DNA of 64,000 nt from Streptomyces avicenniae (GTDB lineage Bacteria > Actinomycetota > Actinomycetes > Streptomycetales > Streptomycetaceae). The stretch spans positions 62,001 to 126,000 of the forward strand of contig NZ_JOEK01000003.1 of the NCBI RefSeq assembly GCF_000719135.1. Direction: 5' to 3'. A program made the translations under genes and the position numbers. Below are positions 51,576 to 62,390 of the stretch, one piece after another; positions within the stretch are counted from its first letter, which is position 1, and every line of letters starts with the position of its first letter. Under the pieces are notes generated by a model, which was not told the origin of the DNA, did no database searches, and worked only from the letters and a program-made list of their open reading frames with translations.

Positions 51576-52892
51576 ATGGACGTGAACGCGGCGGTCGCCG
51601 CAGTGGCGGCGATCGCCGGTCTGTGCACCGGTGTCATCGCCATGCTGGCATTCCGGCTCAGCGAGCGCGAGCGAACACGTCCGCCGCACGCCACGCAGCC
51701 CGCCGAGGCCACTCTTCCGCCCGGTGTGGACACGGTCCTGTCGGTGCTGCGCTCCTCGGCCGTCGTGCTGGACGAGGGGGACGGCGTCGTCAAGGCCAGC
51801 TCGGCGGCGTACGCCCTCGGCCTGGTCCGCGGCGGACGGCTCGCGGTCGAGCCCATGCTCAAGATGGCCAGGGACACGCGGCGGGACGGCGAGATACGGC
51901 AGGTCGAGCTGGACCTGCCCCGGCAGAGCCGGGTGGGCCGCCCCGACGTGCTGGCCGTCTCGGCGCGCTCGGCGCCGCTGGGCGCCCGGCTCGTCCTCCT
52001 GCTGGTCGAGGACCTGACGGAGGCCCGCCGCATCGAGGCCGTGCGCCGCGACTTCGTGGCGAACGTCAGCCACGAGCTGAAGACCCCGGCAGGGGCGCTG
52101 TCCCTGCTGTCCGAGGCCGTGCTGGACGCGTCGGACGACCCCGAGGCCGTCGCCCGCTTCGCGGGCCGCATGCAGAACGAGGCGACGCGCCTCACCAACC
52201 TCATCCAGGAACTGATCGACCTCTCCCGCGTCCAGGACAACGACATGCTCGCCACCGCCGAGCTGGTCCCGGTCGAGGAACTGGTCACCGAGGCCATCGA
52301 CCGCTGCCGCCAGCAGGCGGGCAGCAAGGAGATCACCATCGCCTCGGGCGGCACCACGGGGCTCAGCGTCTGGGGGAACCGCGGGCAGCTCGCCGCGGCC
52401 CTCGGCAACCTCGTGGAGAACGCCGTCAACTACAGCCCGCCCCACACCCGCGTCGCCATCGCGGGCTCCCACGGCCCGAGCCGCCAGGGCGAGGTGATCG
52501 AGATCGCCGTCACCGACCAGGGGATAGGGATTCCCGAGACCGACCGCGAGCGCGTCTTCGAGCGCTTCTACCGGGTCGATCCCGCCCGCTCCCGCGCCAC
52601 CGGCGGGACCGGCCTCGGCCTCGCCATCGTCAAGCACGTGGCCGCCTCGCACGGCGGGGAGGTCATCGTGTGGAGCGCCGAGGGCCAAGGCTCCACCTTC
52701 ACCCTGCGCCTGCCGGACCCCGGCAACGCGCAGGAGCGCCGGCTCGCCGCCCGCCGCGAACGCGACGGGCTCGGCGGCGCACTCCACAAACCGGCCGAGT
52801 TCCCCGGGGCCGACGACACGGACGTCGCCGCCGGGGAGCCTCGGGCGCACGCCACCCGCACCAACGATCCCGCCCGGGAGGTCCTCCCGTGA
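51576..52892 (+). CDS. phoR: Phosphate sensor kinase PhoR (SenX3-like)
   Basis: 438 residues. One membrane helix (residues 5-27) is followed by a PAS-like domain (TVLSVLRSSAVVLDEGDGVV), H166 in NVSHELKTPAG, N box NLVENAVNYSPPH, G1 VTDQGIGIP and G2 GTGLGLAI. The absence of a periplasmic loop is normal for this family. TAACCT lies 6 bases before the ATG, so it may be leaderless. The stop overlaps the phoP start (GTGA). Confidence 0.95.
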   Translation: MDVNAAVAAVAAIAGLCTGVIAMLAFRLSERERTRPPHATQPAEATLPPGVDTVLSVLRSSAVVLDEGDGVVKASSAAYALGLVRGGRLAVEPMLKMARDTRRDGEIRQVELDLPRQSRVGRPDVLAVSARSAPLGARLVLLLVEDLTEARRIEAVRRDFVANVSHELKTPAGALSLLSEAVLDASDDPEAVARFAGRMQNEATRLTNLIQELIDLSRVQDNDMLATAELVPVEELVTEAIDRCRQQAGSKEITIASGGTTGLSVWGNRGQLAAALGNLVENAVNYSPPHTRVAIAGSHGPSRQGEVIEIAVTDQGIGIPETDRERVFERFYRVDPARSRATGGTGLGLAIVKHVAASHGGEVIVWSAEGQGSTFTLRLPDPGNAQERRLAARRERDGLGGALHKPAEFPGADDTDVAAGEPRAHATRTNDPAREVLP

Positions 52893-53569
52893 CCAGAGTG
52901 CTCGTCGTCGAGGACGAGGAGTCCTTCAGCGACGCCCTTTCCTACATGCTGCGCAAGGAGGGTTTCGAGGTCGCGGTCGCGGCCACCGGGCCCGACGGCC
53001 TGGACGAGTTCGAGCGCAACGGCGCCGACCTCGTGCTGCTCGACCTCATGCTGCCGGGGCTGCCCGGCACCGAGGTCTGCCGTCAGCTGCGCGGCCGGTC
53101 CAACGTCCCCGTCATCATGGTCACCGCCAAGGACAGCGAGATCGACAAGGTCGTCGGTCTCGAAATAGGAGCGGACGACTACGTGACCAAGCCGTTCTCC
53201 TCCCGCGAGCTGGTCGCGCGCATCCGCGCCGTCCTGCGCCGCAGGGGCGAGTCCGAGGAGGAGAGCCCGGCCGCCCTGGAGGCCGGTCCGGTCCGCATGG
53301 ACGTGGACCGGCACGTCGTCACCGTCTCGGGGCGCAAGGTCGATCTCCCGTTGAAGGAGTTCGACCTGCTGGCGATGCTGCTGCGCAACGCCGGGCGTGT
53401 CCTCACCCGCATGCAGCTGATCGACCGCGTCTGGGGCGCCGACTACGTCGGTGACACGAAGACCCTGGACGTGCACGTCAAGCGGCTGCGCGCCAAGATC
53501 GAGCCGGACCCGGGGGCGCCGCGCTACCTCGTGACCGTCCGGGGCCTCGGCTACAAGTTCGAGCCGTAG
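52889..53569 (+). CDS. phoP: Phosphate response regulator PhoP
   Basis: 226 residues from GTG 52889. The receiver has E8/D9/E10, the phosphorylation site D52 (LVLLDLMLPGLPG), TAKDSE and VTKPFSSRELVARI; the winged helix has LPLKEFDLLAMLLRNAGRVL and ends LGYKFEP. It activates phosphate-scavenging genes and in Streptomyces restrains antibiotic genes. It forms one operon with phoR and is ended by a strong terminator. Confidence 0.96.
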   Translation: MTRVLVVEDEESFSDALSYMLRKEGFEVAVAATGPDGLDEFERNGADLVLLDLMLPGLPGTEVCRQLRGRSNVPVIMVTAKDSEIDKVVGLEIGADDYVTKPFSSRELVARIRAVLRRRGESEEESPAALEAGPVRMDVDRHVVTVSGRKVDLPLKEFDLLAMLLRNAGRVLTRMQLIDRVWGADYVGDTKTLDVHVKRLRAKIEPDPGAPRYLVTVRGLGYKFEP

Positions 53570-53582
53570 GCCGCCCGCGCGC

Positions 53583-53628
53583 AGGGGTGAGGGGCGGGTC
53601 CGTCACGACGGACCCGCCCCTCACCCCT
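53583..53628. terminator. Perfect terminator between phoP and the lipoprotein gene
   Basis: 22-bp perfect inverted repeat (outer stem AGGGGTGAGGGGCGGG) with a 2-base centre, among the strongest hairpins in the window. The flanking genes are convergent. Confidence 0.85.
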
Positions 53629-53646
53629 GTCCGTCCTTGCCGCGCG

Positions 53647-54390
53647 TCAGTCGTCGAGGCCGGGCTCGTCCGACGCGCCGCTCGTGGGCTCGTCGTCGCC
53701 CGAGACGTCGTCGCCGGTGCCCTCGCCCTGGTCCTCGGTGGCGGGCTCGCCGGTCTCGCCCGTCTCACCGGCCTCGTTGCCCGGGTCGGCCGACTCGCCC
53801 GGCTCGGTGCCCGGGTCCACGCCCGGCACGTCGCCGGTGTCCTCGGCGCCGTCCGCGCCGGGCGACGACGCGGCCGGGGAGGGGCCCCAGTCGGCGTAGT
53901 GGGCGTAGGCGTCGCTGTCCGAGACGACGGTCGCCCGCAGCTCGATGTCCCCGGTGTCGCTGAGGACGAAGACGATCCGCTGCGCGTTGCCGAGCGCGAC
54001 GTCCGAGGCCCGCGGGTCGCCGATGACGACCGCCGGGTTCCCCTCGCCGCCGAGCGCGACCGACCCGTGCGCCGGGACGACGACGCGGCCCTCGCCCTCG
54101 GCGGGCGTCAGCTCGGCCGAGGTGCCGGAGCCCGGCAGTTCGACCGATTCGAGGACCTGGTCCTCGTCACCGTCGTTGAACAGCCGCGCCGCCACCGCCG
54201 CCGGACCGTTCTCCGGGTCGGGCAGGATGACGTTGACGTTCTGGATCTTGATGTCCTCCACATGGGCGGAGGCGTTGTCGGGGCGGATCTGGCCGGTCTC
54301 GGCGTCGTGTCCGGCACCGCAGGCCGTCAGCCCGGTGAGGGAGAACGCGAAGAAGGCGGCGGCCACGCCGCGTCGAAGGCTGCTGCTCAC
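53647..54390 (-). CDS. LpqE-like lipoprotein
   Basis: 247 residues. Lipobox LTAC gives the lipidated C24 after a 20-residue signal. A beta-sandwich domain of about 130 residues (VEDIKIQNVNVILPDPENGP to ELRATVVSDSD) is followed by an acidic, Gly/Glu/Thr-rich tail of about 70 residues (repeats such as GETGETGEP). LpqE in mycobacteria lies in the same place next to carD. The function is unknown, and the tail probably crosses the wall. Confidence 0.85.
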   Translation of the reverse strand: MSSSLRRGVAAAFFAFSLTGLTACGAGHDAETGQIRPDNASAHVEDIKIQNVNVILPDPENGPAAVAARLFNDGDEDQVLESVELPGSGTSAELTPAEGEGRVVVPAHGSVALGGEGNPAVVIGDPRASDVALGNAQRIVFVLSDTGDIELRATVVSDSDAYAHYADWGPSPAASSPGADGAEDTGDVPGVDPGTEPGESADPGNEAGETGETGEPATEDQGEGTGDDVSGDDEPTSGASDEPGLDD

Positions 54391-54818
54391 GGCGGCGGCA
54401 CTCTCCTCGTAACGGTCAGAATGATCTCTCAGGGGTCAGCGTACCGACCGCCCCCGCGGGGTCCGCATCCGGCCCACCCACGGGAGGTGTCCGGTAATTG
54501 GCCGCTTTCCGACGCCGCTTCGGTGATCAATTCTTCGAGTCCTGCACACGCACACGAAGCTTTTCTGTCAACCGGGGCAAAACGGACACCTTTCCGTGAT
54601 CGACGGAACTTCTTCGTGCGCTCCCGCGCATAGCGGCGCGAACCGTACGGACCGCCGAACCCCGCTCCCACCTGCGCATACCCGCCGTGACCACCGCCCC
54701 GAAGCATGCCGCGGGTGCCCTTGTCAACCCCCGAGATGTGGCCTGACCTGCGAAAACGTCATTCAAAGGGCTCTCTTCCCGTGTTAGCATGGAGAGCCAC
54801 GGAAGGGGTACCTGTCAC
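54391..54818. other. Intergenic region between lpqE-like and carD
   Basis: About 430 bp between divergent genes. A promoter for carD is visible at its right end: TTCAAA (54762-54767), 17 bp, TAGCAT (54785-54790), giving a leader of about 22 nt that contains GGAAGGGG. Open frames in the rest have no ribosome site. Confidence 0.55.
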
Positions 54819-55301
54819 ATGACGTTCAAGGTTGGCGACACCGTGGTCTATCCCCATCACGGGGCCGCGACGATCGAGGCCATCGAAATGCGCCCGATCA
54901 AAGGCGTGGAGAAGACCTACTTGGTACTGAAGGTCGCGCAAGGTGACCTGGAAGTGCGTGTTCCCGCGGAAAACGCCGAGCTGGTCGGTGTCCGCGACGT
55001 GGTCGGGCAGGAAGGTCTGGACCGGGTCTTCGAGGTGCTCCGCGCGCCGTATGCCGAGGAGCCCACCAACTGGTCCCGTCGCTACAAGGCGAATCTCGAG
55101 AAGCTCGCCTCCGGTGATGTCATCAAGGTGGCCGAGGTCGTCCGCGACCTGTGGCGCCGTGAGCGTGAGCGCGGCCTGTCGGCCGGCGAGAAGCGCATGC
55201 TCGCCAAGGCGCGGCAGATCCTGGTCAGCGAGCTGGCGCTCGCCGAGGCCACCAACGAGGACAAGGCCGAATCCCTGCTGGACGAGGTTCTCGCTTCCTG
55301 A
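54819..55301 (+). CDS. carD: RNA-polymerase-binding transcription factor CarD
   Basis: 160 residues starting [20 protein letters not shown], with GGAAGGGG upstream. The N-terminal Tudor-like domain binds the beta subunit; the C-terminal helices contain the Trp of [15 protein letters not shown] that wedges into the open promoter. It stabilises open complexes at rRNA and other promoters and is essential in mycobacteria. Confidence 0.97.
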   Translation: MTFKVGDTVVYPHHGAATIEAIEMRPIKGVEKTYLVLKVAQGDLEVRVPAENAELVGVRDVVGQEGLDRVFEVLRAPYAEEPTNWSRRYKANLEKLASGDVIKVAEVVRDLWRRERERGLSAGEKRMLAKARQILVSELALAEATNEDKAESLLDEVLAS

Positions 55302-55814
55302 GTTCCGCTCTTTTCCGATCCTGCATCGGGCCTGATCGTTGATCGGCTCCTGAATGATTGACCGGAATCGATCATGGATCAGCTCTGATCGCACGACGAG
55401 GTCCGCCCGGCGGACAACCTCGGGTGATCGCCGAGATCACCCCGTGATCATCACCGGAGTTCACCGTCCCTCCACTTCCGGAGCGGATTTCCGGCCGAGT
55501 GATGTGTGCGTGCAGTGTTTCCCCGCGGAACACCTCGCCCACATGACACGCTGACGCAGGTCACGCATTGCCGCAGCGCCCGACAGGCATTCCTGGTGCC
55601 ACGCGGGCGCTGTGGCATGTGGAGGACGACCCGCGGCAGACGCGTCCCGGCGGGAAAAGCACCGGAAAGCCTCACCGCTGTTGTCGCCGTAGTGTGCCGG
55701 TCCCCCAGGGGGCCGACTCGACCGGGACGTCACGGAAGGGTCCGATCGGGCCGCGTCCGGCACGCTGAGGCCATACCCACCACCGGCCCGCGAACAAACC
55801 TGTAGACCTGGTCC
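55302..55814. other. Intergenic region carD-ispD with a dense GATC cluster
   Basis: About 510 bp without a convincing gene. Nine GATC tetramers occur between 55317 and 55449, several as TGATCG or in the inverted repeat GGTGATC-GCCGA-GATCACC (55423-55441). The right half holds only weak frames. The ispD promoter should be near 55790, where TAGACC lies 6 bases before the start. Confidence 0.55.
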
Positions 55815-56567
55815 ATGTCACAGATCACACCGCACTCCGGCGCGATTCCGCGCACCGCGGCGGTCATTCCGGCCGCCGGTCAGGGACTTCGGCTCGGCGG
55901 CGGCACCCCCAAGGCCCTGCGTGAGCTGGGCGGGACGCCGATACTCGTCCACGCCGTGCGCGCCATGGCGTGCGCCCGCTCCGTCTCGCTGGTCGTCGTC
56001 GTGGCACCGGCGGACGGCGTCGGCAAGACCCGCTCCCTGCTCGAAGAGCACCCGCCCCCGCCCGGCGTCACCCAACTCGTCGTCCCCGGCGGCACGACGC
56101 GGCAGGAGTCCGTACGGCTCGGCCTCGCCGCGCTGCCCGAGGACGTCGAGGTCGTCCTCGTCCACGACGCGGCCAGGCCGCTGGTGCCCGTCGCCACGGT
56201 GGACGCCGTCGTGGACGCCGTTCGGGGCGGCGCGCCCGCCGTCGTCCCGGCGCTGCCTGTCACCGACACCGTCAAGCAGATCGCGCCGCCCGCAGCCCCA
56301 GGGGAGCCTGAACCCGTCGTCGGCACGCCCGACCGCGCCCTGCTGCGCGCCGTGCAGACCCCGCAGGGCTTCGACCACGCCACGCTCGCCGCCGCCCACG
56401 CCGCGCACGCCGCCGGTGACGACGCCACGGACTGCGCCGGGCTCGTCGAGCGGCAGGGCGTCCCCGTCGTCCTGGTGCCGGGGCACGAGGAGGCGTTCAA
56501 GATCACCCGTCCGCTCGACCTCGTGCTCGCCGAGGCCGTCCTCGCCCGCCGGAGGCCCGCCCCATGA
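55815..56567 (+). CDS. ispD: 2-C-methyl-D-erythritol 4-phosphate cytidylyltransferase
   Basis: 250 residues. [19 protein letters not shown] is the CTP-binding start, [16 protein letters not shown] and [11 protein letters not shown] follow, and [15 protein letters not shown] closes the fold. It activates methylerythritol phosphate with CTP in isoprenoid synthesis. The stop overlaps ispF (ATGA). There is no ribosome site, and TAGACC sits 6 bases upstream. Confidence 0.96.
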   Translation: MSQITPHSGAIPRTAAVIPAAGQGLRLGGGTPKALRELGGTPILVHAVRAMACARSVSLVVVVAPADGVGKTRSLLEEHPPPPGVTQLVVPGGTTRQESVRLGLAALPEDVEVVLVHDAARPLVPVATVDAVVDAVRGGAPAVVPALPVTDTVKQIAPPAAPGEPEPVVGTPDRALLRAVQTPQGFDHATLAAAHAAHAAGDDATDCAGLVERQGVPVVLVPGHEEAFKITRPLDLVLAEAVLARRRPAP

Positions 56568-57064
56568 CCGACAACACCACGCCACCGCCGCTGCCCCGCA
56601 CCGGCATCGGCACCGACGTGCACGCCTTCGAGCCGGGCCGGGCGCTGTGGTGCGCCGGGCTGCACTGGCCCGACGCCGCGTACGGCCTGGCCGGGCACTC
56701 GGACGGCGACGTCGCCGCGCACGCCGCCTGCGACGCCCTCTTCTCCGCCGCCGGGCTCGGCGACCTCGGCGCGCACTTCGGCACCGACCGGCCCGAGTGG
56801 TCGGGCGCGGCCGGGACGACACTGCTCGCCGAGGCCGCCCGCATCGTCACGGCCGCCGGTTTCACCATCGGCAACGTCGCGATCCAGGTCATCGGCGTCC
56901 GCCCCAAGATCGGCACCCGCCGTGCCGAGGCGCAGGCCGCCCTGTCGGCGGCGGCGGGCGCGCCCGTCTCCGTCTCCGGCACGACCACGGACGGGCTCGG
57001 GCTCACCGGGCGCGGCGAGGGGCTCGCCGCCGTCGCGACCGCGCTGGTGCTGCCGCCGCGCTGA
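56564..57064 (+). CDS. ispF: 2-C-methyl-D-erythritol 2,4-cyclodiphosphate synthase
   Basis: 166 residues. Zn-binding D and H are in [12 protein letters not shown], with the catalytic and structural parts [16 protein letters not shown] and [18 protein letters not shown] [15 protein letters not shown]. It cyclises CDP-methylerythritol phosphate, the step after IspD acts. The overlap with ispD means coupled translation. It is followed by a PPOX gene in the same direction. Confidence 0.96.
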   Translation: MTDNTTPPPLPRTGIGTDVHAFEPGRALWCAGLHWPDAAYGLAGHSDGDVAAHAACDALFSAAGLGDLGAHFGTDRPEWSGAAGTTLLAEAARIVTAAGFTIGNVAIQVIGVRPKIGTRRAEAQAALSAAAGAPVSVSGTTTDGLGLTGRGEGLAAVATALVLPPR

Positions 57065-57168
57065 ACCGGGCGCCGCGCCCGGGAAGAACCAGGGCGTCCA
57101 CGGCGCTTGCACCCGTGGCGCGCCCCACGCGTCCGCCCCGCAGAAGAAGCGAACAGGAAGGTCCCCTC

Positions 57169-57579
57169 GTGTCCGTCGCACTCCCTGAACCGCTCAAGTC
57201 CGTGCTCGACGACCGGACGGTCGTCACCCTCGCGACCATCCAGCCCGACGGGTCGCCCCAGGTCACCCCGGTGTGGGTGCTGCGGGACGGTGACGACCTG
57301 CTGATCTCCACCACCGTGGACCGCCGCAAGGAGAAGAACCTGCGCCGCGACCCGCGCGCGACCGTCTCCGTCCTCCCCGACGGCGACCCCTACTCCTACG
57401 CCGAGATCCGCGGCACCGTCACGCTCACCACCGACGGCGCCGGGGAGTTGATCGACGCGCTGTCCCGCAAGTACACCGGCCAGTCCTACGCGGACTTCAA
57501 CCCGGCTTCCGCGCTGGACGATCCCCGCGTCGTCGTGCGCGTCACCCCGGTACGTGTCAACGGTCAGGGCATCGTCTGA
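57169..57579 (+). CDS. PPOX-class / F420-dependent split-barrel protein
   Basis: 136 residues from GTG 57169, with AGGAAGG 7 bases upstream. The pattern VVTLATIQPDGSPQVTPVWV, DDLLISTTVDRRKEKNLRRD and PRVVVRVTPVRV is that of the FDOR-B branch, which uses F420 or flavin to reduce quinones, biliverdin or enones. It is not part of the isoprenoid pathway but lies between ispF and cysS. Confidence 0.88.
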   Translation: MSVALPEPLKSVLDDRTVVTLATIQPDGSPQVTPVWVLRDGDDLLISTTVDRRKEKNLRRDPRATVSVLPDGDPYSYAEIRGTVTLTTDGAGELIDALSRKYTGQSYADFNPASALDDPRVVVRVTPVRVNGQGIV

Positions 57580-57633
57580 GAACCGGCGCCGCGGGCGTCC
57601 CACCGGCGCCCCGGTGCCCACTACTCTTGAGAC

Positions 57634-59028
<1,395 letters not shown>

Positions 59029-59041
59029 GACACACACAGAC

Positions 59042-60013
59042 ATGCCAGGCAACAGCGCCCGCCCCAATCGCCGTACCAGCAACAAGAAAGGCCCGCAGAT
59101 CGGCAGCGGAGGCCAGCGCCGCAAGGGACTTCAGGGCAAGGGCCCGACCCCGCCCGCCGAGATGCGTACCGGGCACGCCAAGAAGCGCGCCGCGGATGCC
59201 AAGGAGGCCAAGGCCCGCAGGCAGTCCGGCCGTTCAGGCGGCGGCCCCGCCGCCAGGCGCGGCGGCAGGACACCGGCCGAACTGGTCGTCGGCCGCAACC
59301 CGGTCGTGGAGGCGCTGCGCGGCGGCGTGCCCGCGAGGACGCTGTACGTCCAGCAGTTCCTGGACACGGACGACCGCGTCACCGAGGCCGTGAAGCTGGC
59401 CATGGACCGCGGCGACGTGCACCTCATGGAGGCGCCGCGCGCCGAGCTCGACCGTATGACCAACGGGCTGTCGCACCAAGGCCTCGTGCTCCAGATCCCG
59501 GCCTACGAGTACGCACACCCCGACGACCTGCTCGACGCCGCGGCCGACACGGGGCAGGCGGCGCTGATCGTCGCCCTGGACGGCGTCACCGACCCGCGCA
59601 ACCTCGGCGCCGTCGTGCGCTCCGCCACCGCGTTCGGCGGCCACGGCGTGCTCGTGCCGGAGCGGCGGGCGGCGGGGATGACGGCCGGGGCGTGGAAGAC
59701 GTCCGCGGGCACCGCAGCCCGTACGCCGGTCGCGCGCGCCACCAACCTGACGCGTGCGCTCCAGGGTTACCAGAAGGCCGGGCTCATCGTCGTCGGCCTC
59801 GCGGGCGACGGCGAGACCGAACTGGCGGACGTGGCCGCGCTCGACGGGCCGGTCGTCCTGGTCGTCGGCAGCGAGGGCAAGGGCCTGTCCCGCCTCGTCG
59901 GCGAGACCTGCGACGTGCGCGTCCGCATCCCGATGCCGGGCGGCGCCGAGTCCCTCAACGCCGGTGTGGCGGCGGGGATCGCGCTGTACGAGGTGGCGCG
60001 CCGCCGCGCGTGA
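59042..60013 (+). CDS. rlmB: 23S rRNA (guanosine-2'-O)-methyltransferase RlmB / TrmH family
   Basis: 323 residues. A 75-residue Lys/Arg/Gly-rich leader precedes the SpoU domain: the substrate-binding [14 protein letters not shown], then motif 1 [14 protein letters not shown], motif 2 [14 protein letters not shown] and motif 3 [18 protein letters not shown], which form the trefoil knot. It methylates a ribose on rRNA, probably near G2251. It is co-transcribed with cysS, with a 13-base gap. Confidence 0.93.
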   Translation: MPGNSARPNRRTSNKKGPQIGSGGQRRKGLQGKGPTPPAEMRTGHAKKRAADAKEAKARRQSGRSGGGPAARRGGRTPAELVVGRNPVVEALRGGVPARTLYVQQFLDTDDRVTEAVKLAMDRGDVHLMEAPRAELDRMTNGLSHQGLVLQIPAYEYAHPDDLLDAAADTGQAALIVALDGVTDPRNLGAVVRSATAFGGHGVLVPERRAAGMTAGAWKTSAGTAARTPVARATNLTRALQGYQKAGLIVVGLAGDGETELADVAALDGPVVLVVGSEGKGLSRLVGETCDVRVRIPMPGGAESLNAGVAAGIALYEVARRRA

Positions 60014-60019
60014 GACGCC

Positions 60020-60055
60020 CCGGGCGGGGACGGCGACTCGCCGCTTCCCGCCCGG
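60020..60055 (+). terminator. Terminator after rlmB
   Basis: 9-bp perfect outer stem (CCGGGCGGG) with an inner GGCGA/TCGCC stem, followed by TTTG, directly after the rlmB stop. Confidence 0.75.
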
Positions 60056-60120
60056 TTTGACGGGTCGCGGACATACTTTGTGCGGGCGAGGCAGTGTCTT
60101 AAGGCGTGTCACTCAGTTAG

Positions 60121-61680
60121 ATGAGTGTGGACACCAGAACACCCCGCGGTCTCGCGATGGACGAGCCGGTGCTGAGCATGGTCAAGGTGCCGTGCGACCC
60201 CGCCCAGGTCGTCGTGAACCACGTCAGTTTCCGGGTGCAGCTCCCCGGTCCGTCCCCGGTCAGCGGAGCGGTCGGCGACCCCACCCGGCTGACCCGGGTA
60301 CCCGTCGCGGGCGGCAGGCGCCGCCCCGTCGTGTGGACGGGCCGCAGCTCGCCTGGCGACCCCGCGGCGAGCACGCTGGTCCAGGCGGTGCGCGACGCCG
60401 GGATCCCCGGCGCGACCCAGGTGCTTCCGCGCGTCACGCCCCGCAAGACCCTCATCTCCCCGCGCTCCCCCCTGCCGCCGGAGAGCACCAGGCTGCTCTC
60501 CGCCGCCGTCCCGCCCGCGCAGCGCGGCCGTCCCGGCGCCGCCGGGCGCCCCGCCGCGCCGACCCCGCCGCACGGCGGCGAGCAGACCGTCGAGGTACGC
60601 CGCACGCCGCCGGGCCCGCGCTCCGGCGACCGCCGCCAGGCGTACGCGCCCGGCCGCCGTACGAGCCGGATGAGCCTCGGCGTCGTCCTGCTGCCGCTGC
60701 GCATCCTGCTCGGCTTCATCGCGATCTACGCCGGGATGGGCAAGCTCACCGACCCCGTCTACTTCGACGGCGGCGTGCGCGGCTCGCTCTACGCCTGGCT
60801 GGACACCCTCGAACCGTGGACCGTCGCCGCGCCCCTGCACGAGTGGGCGCTCGCGCACCCGATCGGCGCGGGCCTGACCGTCGCGTTCACCCAGATCATC
60901 GTCGGCGTCCTGACCGTCTTCGGCTTGTGGCAGCGGTTCGCCGCCTCGCTCGGCGCGCTGCTGTCGCTCGCGCTGCTGGTCACCGTCAGCTGGCGGAACG
61001 GTCCGGCGTACGACACCCCGGACATCATCCTGTGCGCCGCCTGGAGCCCGCTGATCATCGCGGGCGCGCCGGTGTACGCGCTCGACGCGCGCCTGGCCAC
61101 CGAGGCGTGGCGCACGCTCGGCCCGCGCGCGCCGCTGTCCGAGCTGCGGCGCCGCGTCCTGCGGCGCGGCGCGCTGATGGCGACGCTGCTGATCGGCGTC
61201 GCCCTCCTGATCGGCTCCATGCTGGGCAGCGCGGTGCGTTCCGCCGCGTTCCCCGAGGCGCCGGAGCCCGGCCAGCCGCCGCGCAACCACCTGCCGGGAC
61301 AGTCGCTGTTCGAGGAGGAGGAGACGGGCGGGTCCGACGCGTCCAGCAGCCCCTCGGCCGACGAGGACGCCTCCCAGGAGCCCGGCGCCGACGACACGGC
61401 GACGCCAGAGGGCACCGAGTCCGGCGCGACGACGGGCCCCTCCGCCGGGACCGGCGAGACGGGCGGCGCCTCGCAGACGCCCGTCCAGGAGGCCCCGCCC
61501 GCCCAGCAGACGGTGCCCGCGCCCCAGCGGTCCGCGCCGCCGACGGAGAGCTACGTCCCCGAGGAACCCGCGCCCGCCCCGGAGACGGGCGACGCGGGCG
61601 ACTCCGCCGAGCAGGAAGCTCCGGCGGAGGACGGGGGTGAGCGGAGCAGCCTCGGCCCTATCGGCGGGCTGCTCGGTTAG
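60121..61680 (+). CDS. DoxX-family membrane protein with long disordered ends
   Basis: 519 residues. The core (about 185-385) has four to five membrane helices with LRILLGFIAIYAGMGKLTDP, the DoxX signature, then VSWRNGPAYDTPDIILCAAW. The first 180 residues are Pro/Arg-rich and the last 130 are acidic Ser/Thr/Pro-rich. DoxX proteins join membrane redox complexes in mycobacteria. No ribosome site precedes the ATG; M13 of this frame is an alternative start. Confidence 0.83.
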   Translation: MSVDTRTPRGLAMDEPVLSMVKVPCDPAQVVVNHVSFRVQLPGPSPVSGAVGDPTRLTRVPVAGGRRRPVVWTGRSSPGDPAASTLVQAVRDAGIPGATQVLPRVTPRKTLISPRSPLPPESTRLLSAAVPPAQRGRPGAAGRPAAPTPPHGGEQTVEVRRTPPGPRSGDRRQAYAPGRRTSRMSLGVVLLPLRILLGFIAIYAGMGKLTDPVYFDGGVRGSLYAWLDTLEPWTVAAPLHEWALAHPIGAGLTVAFTQIIVGVLTVFGLWQRFAASLGALLSLALLVTVSWRNGPAYDTPDIILCAAWSPLIIAGAPVYALDARLATEAWRTLGPRAPLSELRRRVLRRGALMATLLIGVALLIGSMLGSAVRSAAFPEAPEPGQPPRNHLPGQSLFEEEETGGSDASSSPSADEDASQEPGADDTATPEGTESGATTGPSAGTGETGGASQTPVQEAPPAQQTVPAPQRSAPPTESYVPEEPAPAPETGDAGDSAEQEAPAEDGGERSSLGPIGGLLG

Positions 61681-61775
61681 GTGAGGTACTCGGCACCTCA
61701 TGACGTGACCCGGGTCACGCCGCGCGCGGAGTAACCTGCCTCCGCGCGCGGACAACCCGGGGAGTGGACCATACG

Positions 61776-62390
61776 ATGCACGCCCGGGTACGGGACGGCG
61801 ACCCCGAGGCGTTCCGTGAGCTGTTCGACGCCCACGCCCGCCTGATCCACGGCTACGCGGCCCGCTGGACAGGGGACCGTGCCCTCGCCGAGGACGTCGT
61901 CTCCCTGACCTTCCTCGAAGCCTGGCGGCTGCGCGGTCGTGTGCGGGACGAGGGCACGGACCTGCGGCCGTGGCTGATGGGGATCGCCGTCAACGTGTTA
62001 CGCAACACGACACGCGCCCGGCGCCGTTACGAGGCCGCGCTCTCCCGCATGCCGCCGCGGAACGCGGAACCCGACTTCTCCGACGAGGTGGTCGGCCGGA
62101 TGGCCGACGCCGAACGCGCGGCGGCGGCGCGGCGCGCGCTGGAGCGGATGCGTCCTGGCGACCGCGAGGTGTTCATGCTCTGCGTCTGGTCGGAACTGTC
62201 GCACGTCGAGGCCGCGTCGGCCCTCGGCATCCGTGAAGGGACCGTGCGCACGCGCCTGTTCCGCGCACGGGCGCGGCTGCGCCGTCTCGCCGACGAGGAG
62301 ATCGCCAGGGAACGTGCCGCGCGTGCCGGACAACTCCACAGCGACCGCCCGCACCGGGCGGTCCGGTCCAGTGAGGGGACGAGCCGATGA
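61776..62390 (+). CDS. ECF-type RNA polymerase sigma factor
   Basis: 204 residues from ATG 61776. Region 2 reads ALFDAHA-like ELFDAHARLIHGYAARWTGD and LAEDVVSLTFLEAW; region 4 reads MRPGDREVFMLCVWSELSHV, then ALGIREGTVRTRLFRARARL. GGGGAG lies 11 bases before the ATG, and the GTG at 61764 is an alternative. The stop overlaps its partner gene (ATGA). Typical of ECF factors controlled by a CU044_5270-type protein. Confidence 0.92.
   Translation: MHARVRDGDPEAFRELFDAHARLIHGYAARWTGDRALAEDVVSLTFLEAWRLRGRVRDEGTDLRPWLMGIAVNVLRNTTRARRRYEAALSRMPPRNAEPDFSDEVVGRMADAERAAAARRALERMRPGDREVFMLCVWSELSHVEAASALGIREGTVRTRLFRARARLRRLADEEIARERAARAGQLHSDRPHRAVRSSEGTSR

Noticed and set aside
54429..54790. Small minus-strand frames upstream of carD.
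   Set aside because: No ribosome site and no recognisable sequence; the region carries the carD promoter.
55317..55449. The GATC cluster read as Dam-methylation or a replication origin.
   Set aside because: Streptomyces lack a Dam system of the enterobacterial kind, and there are no DnaA-box repeats or dnaA/dnaN genes here. Kept only as an unexplained repeat cluster.
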